A stretch of DNA of 5,047 bases, taken from assembly GCA_016784825.1 (NCBI GenBank), contig JADHTT010000075.1, positions 1-5,047 on the forward strand, written 5' to 3'. Below, in pieces: positions 1-5,047 of the stretch; positions within the stretch are counted from its first letter, which is position 1, and each line of letters starts with the position of its first letter. The stretch comes from Campylobacterales bacterium (GTDB lineage: Bacteria > Campylobacterota > Campylobacteria > Campylobacterales > Arcobacteraceae). The translations under genes and the position numbers were made by a program. The notes beneath the pieces were generated by a model. It made no database searches. It was not told the DNA's origin and saw nothing but the letters and a program-made list of their open reading frames with translations.

Positions 1-1
1 C

Positions 2-64
2 TTCCTTGCAGGCTTTGTATACTTTTTAATATATTGCGTTATATCGTTTCGTATTACCTACTAG
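2..64 (+). CDS. Possible C-terminal tail of an unidentified protein (partial)
   Basis: Frame 2 is open from the window start for 20 codons to a TAG at 62-64. It encodes a hydrophobic stretch beginning FLAGFVYFLIY and a short polar end. This is the kind of tail seen in some IS transposases, and equally in membrane proteins ending in a transmembrane helix. Twenty residues are too few for a family assignment. The competing frame 1 is open to 177 but gives a less protein-like sequence. The left arm of the long inverted repeat (12-34) lies inside this tail. Confidence 0.22.
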   Translation, partial: FLAGFVYFLIYCVISFRITY

Positions 65-110
65 TAGGACTTCAACTCATAGCCTTATATATCAAAAAGT
101 ATACTAAAGC
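12..110. repeat. Long imperfect inverted repeat enclosing a 12-bp palindrome
   Basis: Bases 17-34 (GTATACTTTTTAATATAT) are complementary in reverse to 87-104, with one A-C mismatch (28 against 93). After a single bulged T at 105, bases 12-16 (GCTTT) also pair with 106-110 (AAAGC). The result is a stem of about 22 pairs with a 52-nt apical region. That region contains the perfect 12-bp palindrome CCTACTAGTAGG at 57-68. Either strand could fold into a branched hairpin. Candidates are a small palindromic element, a structured end of an insertion sequence, a transcription terminator for a gene to the left, or a structured RNA. There is no U-tract immediately after the stem on the plus strand, so a plain intrinsic terminator is not a good fit. 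Confidence 0.8.
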
Positions 111-164
111 TATGAATGTATTAGTTTTTAGAGGTGCCCATATTATTTTATTATTCTATTTTCG

Positions 165-187
165 TTATAATAATTAAATTATTATAA
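165..187. promoter_or_regulatory. Perfect 23-bp AT-only palindrome over the lolA promoter
   Basis: Bases 165-175 (TTATAATAATT) are the exact reverse complement of 177-187 (AATTATTATAA), with A176 at the centre. The palindrome covers the predicted -10 box and the probable transcription start, and it touches the ribosome-binding site AAGGA at 186-190. A dimeric repressor binding here would block the promoter. As RNA, if transcribed whole, it would form an 11-pair A-U hairpin next to the Shine-Dalgarno sequence. Aligned on the centre it does not match the standard Fur box. In such AT-rich DNA a chance palindrome is possible, although 11-bp perfect arms are long. Confidence 0.5.
166..171 (+). promoter_or_regulatory. 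Candidate -10 box for the lolA operon
   Basis: TATAAT at 166-171 matches the sigma-70 -10 consensus exactly. It lies 24 bp before the lolA GTG, giving a start near 178 and a leader of about 18 nt. Upstream (140-160) is a T-rich, phased AT stretch in place of a recognisable -35 box, as is usual for Campylobacter and Helicobacter promoters. No other clear promoter is visible between here and 4411, so this one probably drives all four genes. TATA-like hexamers are common in DNA this AT-rich. Confidence 0.5.
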
Positions 188-195
188 GGATTTTT

Positions 196-711
196 GTGAT
201 TAAATTACTCATATTTTTAACGCTTATAACACAAACATTTGCCAATACATTAACCATTGAACCATTTGAAGCTGAATTTATACAAACTGTTACAAATACT
301 AGTGGAAAGAGTATTAAATATAAAGGTAAAATATACTTAGATAATAATGACAATATATTATGGAAATATCTAACACCAACTACTAAAAACATATATATAA
401 ATAAAAATAATCTTGTTATTGAAGAACCTGAATTAGAACAAGCTATCATTACTAATCTTCAGGATATGTTAAATTTAAATCAACTACTAGAAAAAGCTAT
501 ACATATTGAAAATAATATTTATGAAGCAATAGCCTATGATACAAAATATAAGATAATGCTAAATGGTAAAAATATTCGCCAAATACAATATAATGATCCA
601 CTAGATAATACTATTGTTATAAACTTTTTTAGCCTTAAGAATAAAGATAGTTTTCAAGCTGGACTATTTAATTTTGTAGCAAAAGACTATTACGATATCA
701 TAAGGAAATAG
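196..711 (+). CDS. lolA: Outer-membrane lipoprotein carrier protein LolA
   Basis: This is a periplasmic chaperone that accepts outer-membrane lipoproteins released by the LolCDE transporter and carries them across the periplasm to the outer membrane. The 171-residue product begins with a short signal peptide (MIKLLIFLTLITQTFA, probable cleavage after A16). The mature part opens with the LolA-type pattern FEAEFIQTVTN, then a strand ending in LWKYLTP and the IYINKNNLVIEEPELEQ segment, all typical of Campylobacterota LolA. It is shorter than E. coli LolA (about 200 residues) but normal for this group. The start is GTG at 196, supported by AAGGA at 186-190 with 5-nt spacing and by the signal peptide beginning at once. 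It is the first gene of the operon; its TAG (709-711) directly abuts the next ATG. Family assignment is strong; lipoprotein transfer is inferred from homology. Confidence 0.9.
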   Translation: MIKLLIFLTLITQTFANTLTIEPFEAEFIQTVTNTSGKSIKYKGKIYLDNNDNILWKYLTPTTKNIYINKNNLVIEEPELEQAIITNLQDMLNLNQLLEKAIHIENNIYEAIAYDTKYKIMLNGKNIRQIQYNDPLDNTIVINFFSLKNKDSFQAGLFNFVAKDYYDIIRK

Positions 712-1029
712 ATGTACTTAGAACAACTGAATAATACAATCTCTACACAAGATGCTATTGTCGTATATTTTAGTGGTGAAAATTGCTCTGTATGTAAAAT
801 ACTTAAACCAAAAATACAAGAGATATTAGAAAATCAATTTCCAAAAATACAATTTATTGAGATTAAATCAGAAGACTATAAAGAAACATGTGCACAGTAC
901 CATATTTTCTCAATACCTACAATTATCACTTTTTTAGATGGTAAAGAGTTTAGTAGATATGGTAGAAATATATCTATTGCACAATTTGCACAAAACTTAA
1001 AAAGACCGTATGATCTTTTTTTCAACTAG
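712..1029 (+). CDS. Thioredoxin-like protein (CSVC active site)
   Basis: This is a 105-residue single-domain thioredoxin-fold protein, the usual size for thioredoxin. It has no signal peptide, so it should act in the cytoplasm as a thiol-disulfide oxidoreductase or redox partner. The fold is visible: strand AIVVYFSG (15-22), the redox motif C25-S-V-C28 at the start of helix 1, a second strand IQFIEIK (46-52), then FSIPTIITFLDGKE, in which P69 is the expected cis-proline facing the active site. The motif is CSVC rather than the CGPC of housekeeping thioredoxin, so the substrate probably differs. An additional cysteine, C60, lies outside the motif. The ATG follows the lolA stop with no gap, and its Shine-Dalgarno AAGGAA (702-707) lies within the end of lolA, which suggests coupled translation. 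The specific substrate is unknown; the neighbouring haem protein is a possible but untested partner. Confidence 0.85.
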   Translation: MYLEQLNNTISTQDAIVVYFSGENCSVCKILKPKIQEILENQFPKIQFIEIKSEDYKETCAQYHIFSIPTIITFLDGKEFSRYGRNISIAQFAQNLKRPYDLFFN

Positions 1030-1037
1030 GATTTAAC

Positions 1038-1457
1038 TTGCGAAATGTATTTTTTATAATTATTATTCTCTTTATCTCTCTTCAACTTATTCAAATTAAT
1101 AAGCATAACCCAACAGTAGATACTCAATTAGAAATTAAAGCTCCAAAAGAGATTATGACAATATTTAAAAAAGCATGCTACGATTGTCATTCAAACGAAA
1201 CAAAGTGGCCATGGTACAGCTCAATAGCACCTATGTCATGGAGTATCTCATCACATGTAGAAGATGGTCGAAAATGGCTTAATTTTTCAGTATGGGAAAA
1301 TTATTCACAAGAAGAAAAAGAGAAAAAAATTAAAGAAATTTTTAGAGCAGTATATATTGCTATGCCACCATCTGATTATATATATTTTCACGATGAAGCA
1401 TCACTGACAAAAGAAGAACGAACATATGTTAGAGACTGGACAGGGGTAATGAAGTGA
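1038..1457 (+). CDS. Membrane-anchored haem-binding domain protein (CxxCH)
   Basis: This 139-residue protein resembles the Haem_bd family (a small c-type cytochrome-like domain). An N-terminal hydrophobic segment (residues 4-20) acts as a membrane anchor or uncleaved signal, placing the rest in the periplasm. The haem-attachment motif is C47-Y-D-C50-H51, followed by the family's SNETKWPWYSSIAPMSW pattern (52-68), a HVEDGRKWLNFSVW block, and AMPPSDYIYFHDEASLTKEE before the C-terminal helix. Methionines in the conserved blocks (M66 or the one in AMPP) could be the distal haem ligand; this is inference. The start is TTG at 1038, chosen because AGGA at 1028-1031 is 6 nt upstream and the nearby ATG at 1044 is out of frame and soon hits a stop. 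It begins 8 bp after the thioredoxin gene and overlaps the MutS gene by 4 bp (GTGA). A role in electron transfer or haem sensing is likely, but the partner is unknown. Confidence 0.85.
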   Translation: MRNVFFIIIILFISLQLIQINKHNPTVDTQLEIKAPKEIMTIFKKACYDCHSNETKWPWYSSIAPMSWSISSHVEDGRKWLNFSVWENYSQEEKEKKIKEIFRAVYIAMPPSDYIYFHDEASLTKEERTYVRDWTGVMK

Positions 1458-4411
1458 TTAAAGCTTTAGTAGAAGAGATACTAGAAACTAAAGATCAGTT
1501 ACTCACTAAAAGCTATTTTAAACTACAGCAATTATTTGAAGAAAAATATGGTACTAACACTATTGTTCTTATGGAAATAGGGACATTTTTTGAAGTATAT
1601 GAGGTTGATAACGATGAAAATAAAATAGGCAAAGCAAAAGAGATTGCTACACTTCTAAATATACAACTTACAAGAAAAAATAAAAATATTTTAGAAAATT
1701 CAATATCAAATCCACTTATGGCTGGTGTTCCAGCAATCTCTTTAGAAAAACATCTATCAAGACTTATAGCAGAAGAAAAATATACAATAGTAATAATTAA
1801 ACAGCAAGGTATCCCACCAAATGTAAAAAGAACTTTGGAAGCTATTATATCTCCAGGCACAAACTTCGATTTTACATTAACTGCAGATGAAAATAACACA
1901 ACATCAATTATTATTGATAAAAATAAGAATAATTATTTAGTAGGATATAGTGCAATAGATGTAACAACTGGTAAGTGCTACTACAATGAAATATATGGTA
2001 CAAGTGAAGATCCAAGCTTTGCATTAGATGAAGTATTTAATTATATGAATATGCATAAAACAAATGAGATTATCTTAACATTTGCATCAAAAGATATAAA
2101 TCAAGATGAGATTATAAACTATCTAGAGTGTAAAGACAAAACATATCATATTAATAATTTTAGAGCAAAGATAAACTATCAAAATGATCTATTTAAAACA
2201 GTATTTAATATACAATCATTATTAACATCAATAGAACACCTTGATATGGAACGATATTCAATGGCTAGTGAAAGTTTAGCCATATTAATTGATTTTATTA
2301 TTAGTCATGATAGTACAATATGTCAAAAGCTTTCATATCCAATTAAACTAGATGTCAATAAATATGTATATCTTGGAAATAATGCATTAGAACAGCTTAA
2401 TATACTTGAATCAAACAATCAAAGTAGCATAGCAAAACTTATTAATCATACATCTACGGCTATGGGAAGACGACTTCTAAAAGAAAGATTAACACATCCA
2501 ATCAAAGATGAGAAAGAGCTTTTAAAAAGATATAAACTATCTCAGGAGTTATATGATTATCATACTCCTATAGAAAATCATCTTGCTAATATTTATGATA
2601 TTGAAAGACTCACAAGAAGAATAAAACTAAATAGACTACATCCATTTGAACTAAGTTATCTATATGATTCACTAATCAGTGTAAAAGAGATTGCATTATT
2701 TATGGAAAATTATAAATTTTTTAACTCACCATGTACTAGTGATGAAATTGAAATTTTTATATCTCAAATTAAAAATACATTTGATTTAGATACTAGTGGT
2801 AAATATATGCTAAAAGATCTTGAATGCAATATGCTTAAATCAAATATTAATGCTACTATAGATGAACTAATACAGGAAAATGAACTTCTAGAAGAGAAAT
2901 TAAATATATTTAAAAAACATATTATAAAATTTCTACCCAATAGTGATGGCAACTTTGTAAATATCAATAGACTAGATAAAGATGGATTTTTTATACAGCT
3001 TACTAAAAATAGGTATAGTTTAATAAAAGAAGAATTACTGGAATCACACCTAATTATTGATGATGAACTTTATATATTTAAAGACTTCAATATAAAAGTA
3101 CAAACTACAAATGTTAAGATTTCAAATAAACTCACTGAATTAATCTCAGATAAATATGTCCATAACCTAAAAAAAATTGTTGAACTAAATAAAACTATTT
3201 TCAAAGAACAAATTACACTATATGAACAAAAGTATGCAACAATGCTATTGGATATATGTAACTTTATTGCTCAAATTGATTTAACAGTATCAAATATAAA
3301 AACTGCTAAAAAATATAATCATGTGATGCCAAAAATCGTTAAATCTACATCTGAGAATAACTTTTTAGAATTAGTAGATCTACGACATCCTATTATTGAA
3401 AATAATCAAGAGACAGGTATATATGTACCAAATGATATTATATTAGGTGATTTAAATTTAGCAAAAGAAAAATACAAAGATAATATTATTATTAAAAATA
3501 GTAAGTATGACAATATGAGTGATAACCAAATGCATGGTGTTTTACTATATGGTATTAATAGTAGTGGTAAATCATCGCTTATGAAATCAATTGGAATTAG
3601 TGTAATACTAGCTCAAAGTGGTTTTTTTGTACCTGCACAATCAATGAGATTTTGTCTATTTGATTCTATATTCACTAGAATAAGTGGTGCTGATAATATA
3701 AGTAAAGGATTATCATCTTTTGCTGTTGAGATGCTAGATCTAAAAAATATTTTTAATAGAGCAACAAATAAATCTTTAATTCTAGGTGATGAAATTAGCC
3801 ATAGTACAGAGACAATGAGTGGTGTTAGTATCGTTGCATCTGCAATATTAAAACTTGCATCATTAAAGTCTATATTTGTATTTGCAACACATCTACATCA
3901 ACTACCTGAACTAGAAGAGATAGAAAAACTAAAAAATATAATCTGCTTACATCTTAGTGTAATGTATCAAGACAATGAAGATAAGTTAATTTTTGATAGA
4001 AAGCTAAAGCATGGGAGTGGAAGTAGTATATATGGTTTAGAGTTTGCAAAATCATTACATATGGATAAAGAGTTTTTGAGTACAGCAAATGCTATTAGAA
4101 AGCGTATTACTGATGATTATAATACTATTGAAAGATTATCCTCAAAAAAGTCTAGCACATACAATAAGGATCTATATATTGCATCATGTGCTATATGTGG
4201 GGCCAAGGTTGATGATGTTCATCATATACAAGAACAACATCAAAGCGATGACAAAGGCTTCATTGGTCATATCAATAAAAATCATAAATTTAATCTAATT
4301 CCTCTATGTAAAAAACATCACAAAATGGTACATGAAGGAAAAATAAATATCAATGGATTTGTAACAACATCTAAGGGATTAGAGTTACATTTTACAAAAA
4401 TTGAAGAATAA
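1454..4411 (+). CDS. MutS7-type mismatch repair protein with C-terminal HNH nuclease
   Basis: This 985-residue protein combines a full MutS body with an HNH endonuclease, the architecture called MutS7 in Campylobacterota, octocoral mitochondria (mtMutS) and some giant viruses. Domain I (about 1-135) has G43-T-F45-F-E47, equivalent to the GxFYE motif whose Phe and Glu read mismatches in MutS1. Next come a connector (about 145-270), the lever/core (about 300-460, with TAMGRRLL at 335-342), a clamp (about 475-590), the RHP motif (644-646) and the ATPase. The ATPase has Walker A GINSSGKSS (700-708), SSFAVEM (754-760), Walker B LILGDE (775-780, D779/E780) and H-loop ATHLH (H813). After DE the loop reads ISHSTETMSG instead of the usual IGRGTST. 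The C-terminus (about 905-985) is HNH: C912/C915, HH 923-924, N947, C952, H955/H956, H960. The start is GTG at 1454, with AGGGG (1442-1446) upstream and a 4-bp overlap with the haem gene; the next in-frame Met is residue 40, inside domain I. Likely role: recognise mismatched DNA and nick it without MutL/MutH. Base composition matches its neighbours. Confidence 0.92.
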   Translation: MIKALVEEILETKDQLLTKSYFKLQQLFEEKYGTNTIVLMEIGTFFEVYEVDNDENKIGKAKEIATLLNIQLTRKNKNILENSISNPLMAGVPAISLEKHLSRLIAEEKYTIVIIKQQGIPPNVKRTLEAIISPGTNFDFTLTADENNTTSIIIDKNKNNYLVGYSAIDVTTGKCYYNEIYGTSEDPSFALDEVFNYMNMHKTNEIILTFASKDINQDEIINYLECKDKTYHINNFRAKINYQNDLFKTVFNIQSLLTSIEHLDMERYSMASESLAILIDFIISHDSTICQKLSYPIKLDVNKYVYLGNNALEQLNILESNNQSSIAKLINHTSTAMGRRLLKERLTHPIKDEKELLKRYKLSQELYDYHTPIENHLANIYDIERLTRRIKLNRLHPFELSYLYDSLISVKEIALFMENYKFFNSPCTSDEIEIFISQIKNTFDLDTSGKYMLKDLECNMLKSNINATIDELIQENELLEEKLNIFKKHIIKFLPNSDGNFVNINRLDKDGFFIQLTKNRYSLIKEELLESHLIIDDELYIFKDFNIKVQTTNVKISNKLTELISDKYVHNLKKIVELNKTIFKEQITLYEQKYATMLLDICNFIAQIDLTVSNIKTAKKYNHVMPKIVKSTSENNFLELVDLRHPIIENNQETGIYVPNDIILGDLNLAKEKYKDNIIIKNSKYDNMSDNQMHGVLLYGINSSGKSSLMKSIGISVILAQSGFFVPAQSMRFCLFDSIFTRISGADNISKGLSSFAVEMLDLKNIFNRATNKSLILGDEISHSTETMSGVSIVASAILKLASLKSIFVFATHLHQLPELEEIEKLKNIICLHLSVMYQDNEDKLIFDRKLKHGSGSSIYGLEFAKSLHMDKEFLSTANAIRKRITDDYNTIERLSSKKSSTYNKDLYIASCAICGAKVDDVHHIQEQHQSDDKGFIGHINKNHKFNLIPLCKKHHKMVHEGKININGFVTTSKGLELHFTKIEE

Positions 4412-4445
4412 AAAATGCCAAGGCTATTTTTGCCTTAGCATTTTT
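4411..4445. terminator. Bidirectional intrinsic terminator between converging genes
   Basis: Bases 4411-4418 (AAAAATGC) pair with 4438-4445 (GCATTTTT), and 4420-4424 (AAGGC) pair with 4432-4436 (GCCTT). There is one C-A mismatch (4419/4437) and a 7-nt loop TATTTTT. The 13-pair stem is A-rich on one side and T-rich on the other, so it reads as a hairpin with a T-run on both strands. It would end the lolA-mutS7 operon on the plus strand and the HU transcript on the minus strand, 20 bp beyond the HU stop codon. Its first base is the last base of the MutS stop codon. Confidence 0.9.
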
Positions 4446-4464
4446 CAATGATACAGTTAAAATA

Positions 4465-4737
4465 CTAATTAACTGCGTCTTTTAATTTTGCACCAGCTTT
4501 AAATTTTGCAACTGTAGAAGCAGCAATTTTCATAGCAGCACCAGTTGATGGGTTTCTACCTTCTCTTGCAGCTCTTTGTGAAGTGCTAAAAGTACCAAAT
4601 CCAATAAGTGCTAATTTATCACCTTTAGCTAAAGTATCAGTTACAGCATCCGTAAATGCATTTAATGCAGCAGCTGCATCTTTTTTAGATAGTCCTGCAT
4701 TTGCAGCCATTACATCAATTAATTCTGATTTTGTCAT
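4465..4737 (-). CDS. hup: DNA-binding protein HU
   Basis: HU is an abundant nucleoid protein that binds and bends DNA without sequence specificity as a dimer, helping compaction, replication, recombination and repair. The 90-residue length is exactly that of the family. The N-terminal helical dimerisation part (MTKSELIDVMAANAGLSKKD, then an Ala-rich helix) is followed by GFGTF at 46-50, the beta-arm with G60-R-N-P63-S-T-G, where P63 is the DNA-intercalating proline, and the conserved ending FKAGAKLKDAVN. No second HU/IHF subunit gene is next to it, and the sequence fits a homodimer. The ATG at 4737 is supported by AAGGA (4744-4748 on the minus strand) 6 nt upstream. Codon choice is more uniform (many GCA alanines) than in the operon genes, consistent with high expression. 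It converges on the MutS operon and lies downstream of two tRNA genes on the same strand. Confidence 0.96.
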   Translation of the reverse strand: MTKSELIDVMAANAGLSKKDAAAALNAFTDAVTDTLAKGDKLALIGFGTFSTSQRAAREGRNPSTGAAMKIAASTVAKFKAGAKLKDAVN

Positions 4738-4930
4738 TTTTTGTCCTTTTGATTCTAATAAGATATGTTAGATTATACATATTTAAATTAATCCATCCTT
4801 AAATAATAAATTTAATGGAGTATATATTATATTTTTTAAGATAAATGATACTTTTAGTAACAACATATAATTTATTTTTATAATTGTGGTAATAGTAAAA
4901 ATTGTTAATTGTGATTTTTATTTAAAAAAG
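4738..4930. other. AT-rich intergenic region between tRNA-Asp and HU
   Basis: This 193-bp stretch has no supported gene. On the minus strand it holds the HU leader and its candidate -10 boxes (4772-4777 and 4826-4831), and a run of six T directly after tRNA-Asp (complement of 4924-4929). A weak A-T stem is possible at 4799-4804 with 4810-4815. No strong GC hairpin terminator is visible, so some tRNA transcripts may read through into HU. Confidence 0.6.
4772..4777 (-). promoter_or_regulatory. Candidate -10 box for the HU gene
   Basis: On the minus strand 4777-4772 reads TATAAT, 34 bp before the HU ATG. This predicts a start near 4765 and a leader of about 28 nt carrying the AAGGA site. No -35 consensus is seen at the matching distance (AAGGAT there). 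A short inverted repeat, ATATGT at 4763-4768 and ACATAT at 4777-4782, flanks the likely start and could be a weak operator. A second minus-strand TATAAT occurs at 4826-4831, so the assignment is not unique. Confidence 0.45.
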
Positions 4931-5007
4931 TGGCGCGGTTGACGAGACTCGAACTCGCGACCTCCTGCGTGACAGGCAGGCATTCTAACCAACTAAACTA
5001 CAACCGC
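4931..5007 (-). tRNA. tRNA-Asp (anticodon GUC)
   Basis: This is a complete 77-nt tRNA with encoded CCA (complement of 4931-4933). The acceptor arms GCGGTTG (complement of 5001-5007) and CAACCGC (complement of 4935-4941) pair perfectly over 7 bp. The discriminator is G, as required for aspartate identity. The anticodon stem CCTGC/GCAGG encloses the loop CTGTCAC, giving anticodon GTC (complement of 4971-4973), which reads GAC and GAU codons. The T-arm is GCGAG, loop TTCGAGT, then CTCGT, with one G-U pair. It follows the tRNA-Glu gene by 12 bp on the same strand, so the two are probably one transcript. Confidence 0.97.
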
Positions 5008-5019
5008 ACCGTAGAAATA

Positions 5020-5047
5020 TGGTGACCCCTAGGAGATTCGAACTCCT
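5020..5047 (-). tRNA. Probable tRNA-Glu, 3' part only
   Basis: Read on the minus strand, this is the 3' end of a tRNA: T-arm AGGAG, loop TTCGAAT, CTCCT (complement of 5031-5047), then the acceptor 3' strand AGGGGTC, discriminator A and encoded CCA (complement of 5020-5022). The rest lies beyond the window. The T-arm and acceptor closely resemble bacterial tRNA-Glu (E. coli: AGGGGTTCGAATCCCCT then AGGGGAC), and the implied 5' strand GACCCCT fits Glu. The anticodon is not visible, so identity is inferred. It precedes tRNA-Asp by 12 bp in the same direction. Confidence 0.85.

Larger units (their letters stand above)
1..139 (+). mobile_element. Possible end of an insertion sequence, cut by the window start
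   Basis: Bases 131-139 read GAGGTGCCC, preceded by a T-rich stretch. Read on the minus strand this gives GGGCACCTCTAAAAACT, which resembles the GGGnACCTCT-type terminal repeats of some IS5-family elements; this is pattern memory, not a database match. Inside this end, frame 2 (bases 2-64) encodes a short hydrophobic tail and a stop, as a transposase C-terminus close to an IS end might. The other end, the matching terminal repeat and any target duplication are outside the window. In Campylobacter jejuni the neighbour of lolA is the divergently transcribed secA; nothing resembling the start of secA is visible here, which fits an insertion or rearrangement. The region could equally be ordinary intergenic DNA. 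Confidence 0.33.

Noticed and set aside
1..177. Frame 1 open from the window start to TAA at 175-177 on the plus strand
   Set aside because: It crosses the long inverted repeat, the IS-like terminus and the lolA promoter palindrome; its translation has no recognisable domain.
165..187. Fur box reading of the lolA palindrome
   Set aside because: Aligned on the central A, the arms do not match the GATAATGAT-type consensus; symmetry is the only similarity.
174..449. Minus-strand reading frame of 91 codons
   Set aside because: It is antisense to lolA, whose signal peptide and family motifs are clear; its hydrophobicity is a by-product of AT-rich codons.
1513..1899. Minus-strand reading frame of 128 codons
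   Set aside because: It is antisense to the conserved MutS domain I and has no recognised motif.
2764..2967. Minus-strand reading frame of 67 codons
   Set aside because: It is antisense to the MutS core and clamp region, with no motif or ribosome-binding evidence.
4085..4200. Possible frameshift or recent fusion joining MutS to HNH
   Set aside because: The frame is continuous through the linker, base composition does not change, and the same fusion is known in MutS7 proteins.
4089..4298. Alternative plus-strand frame of 69 codons
   Set aside because: It overlaps the junction of the ATPase and the HNH domain, whose zinc and catalytic residues prove the main frame.
4583..4771. Plus-strand frame of 62 codons
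   Set aside because: It is antisense to HU, a certain gene.
4799..4815. Hairpin in the tRNA-HU intergenic region
   Set aside because: It is a six-pair A-T-only stem with no adjacent T-run; too weak to call a terminator.
1..5047. CRISPR array or tandem repeats
   Set aside because: No regularly spaced direct repeats were seen; the apparent repetition is low-complexity AT sequence.

Overview
The window is very AT-rich and looks like a chromosomal segment from a low-GC member of the Campylobacterota (formerly Epsilonproteobacteria), perhaps near Arcobacter, Sulfurimonas or relatives. The evidence is the extreme A/T bias at third codon positions, a short LolA of the Campylobacter type, the form of the HU and tRNA genes, and above all a MutS with a C-terminal HNH nuclease. 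That MutS architecture (MutS7 type) is known from Campylobacterota, octocoral mitochondria and some giant viruses. Genus cannot be decided from the sequence alone.

Layout. (a) Bases 1-139 hold no complete gene. They contain a long imperfect inverted repeat (12-34 with 87-110) around a 12-bp perfect palindrome, and end in a motif (131-139) that resembles an insertion-sequence terminus. This may be the edge of a mobile element cut off by the window start. (b) Bases 140-195 are the lolA leader, with a -10 box inside a perfect 23-bp AT-only palindrome and a good ribosome-binding site. (c) Bases 196-4411 are a tight four-gene plus-strand operon: lolA (periplasmic lipoprotein carrier), a cytosolic thioredoxin-like protein, a membrane-anchored single-haem CxxCH protein, and a 985-residue MutS-HNH fusion. 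Neighbouring genes abut, are 8 bp apart, or overlap by 4 bp. Three of the four start with GTG or TTG. (d) A strong hairpin at 4411-4445, T-rich on both strands, separates this operon from the converging minus-strand genes. (e) The minus strand carries an HU gene (4465-4737), a 193-bp AT-rich intergenic region with a likely HU promoter, a complete tRNA-Asp(GUC), and the 3' end of a probable tRNA-Glu running off the window.

How the genes work together. The first three genes act in envelope biogenesis and thiol/haem redox chemistry, while the fourth is a DNA repair protein, so the operon is functionally mixed. The most notable item is the MutS-HNH protein. It keeps the mismatch-reading motif, the Walker ATPase motifs and an intact HNH site in one chain, so it could both recognise and nick mismatched DNA without MutL or MutH. 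This matters in a lineage where Campylobacter and Helicobacter are known to lack the canonical MutS1/MutL pathway. The family has been described, so it is rare rather than new; its operon context and altered post-Walker-B loop deserve attention.
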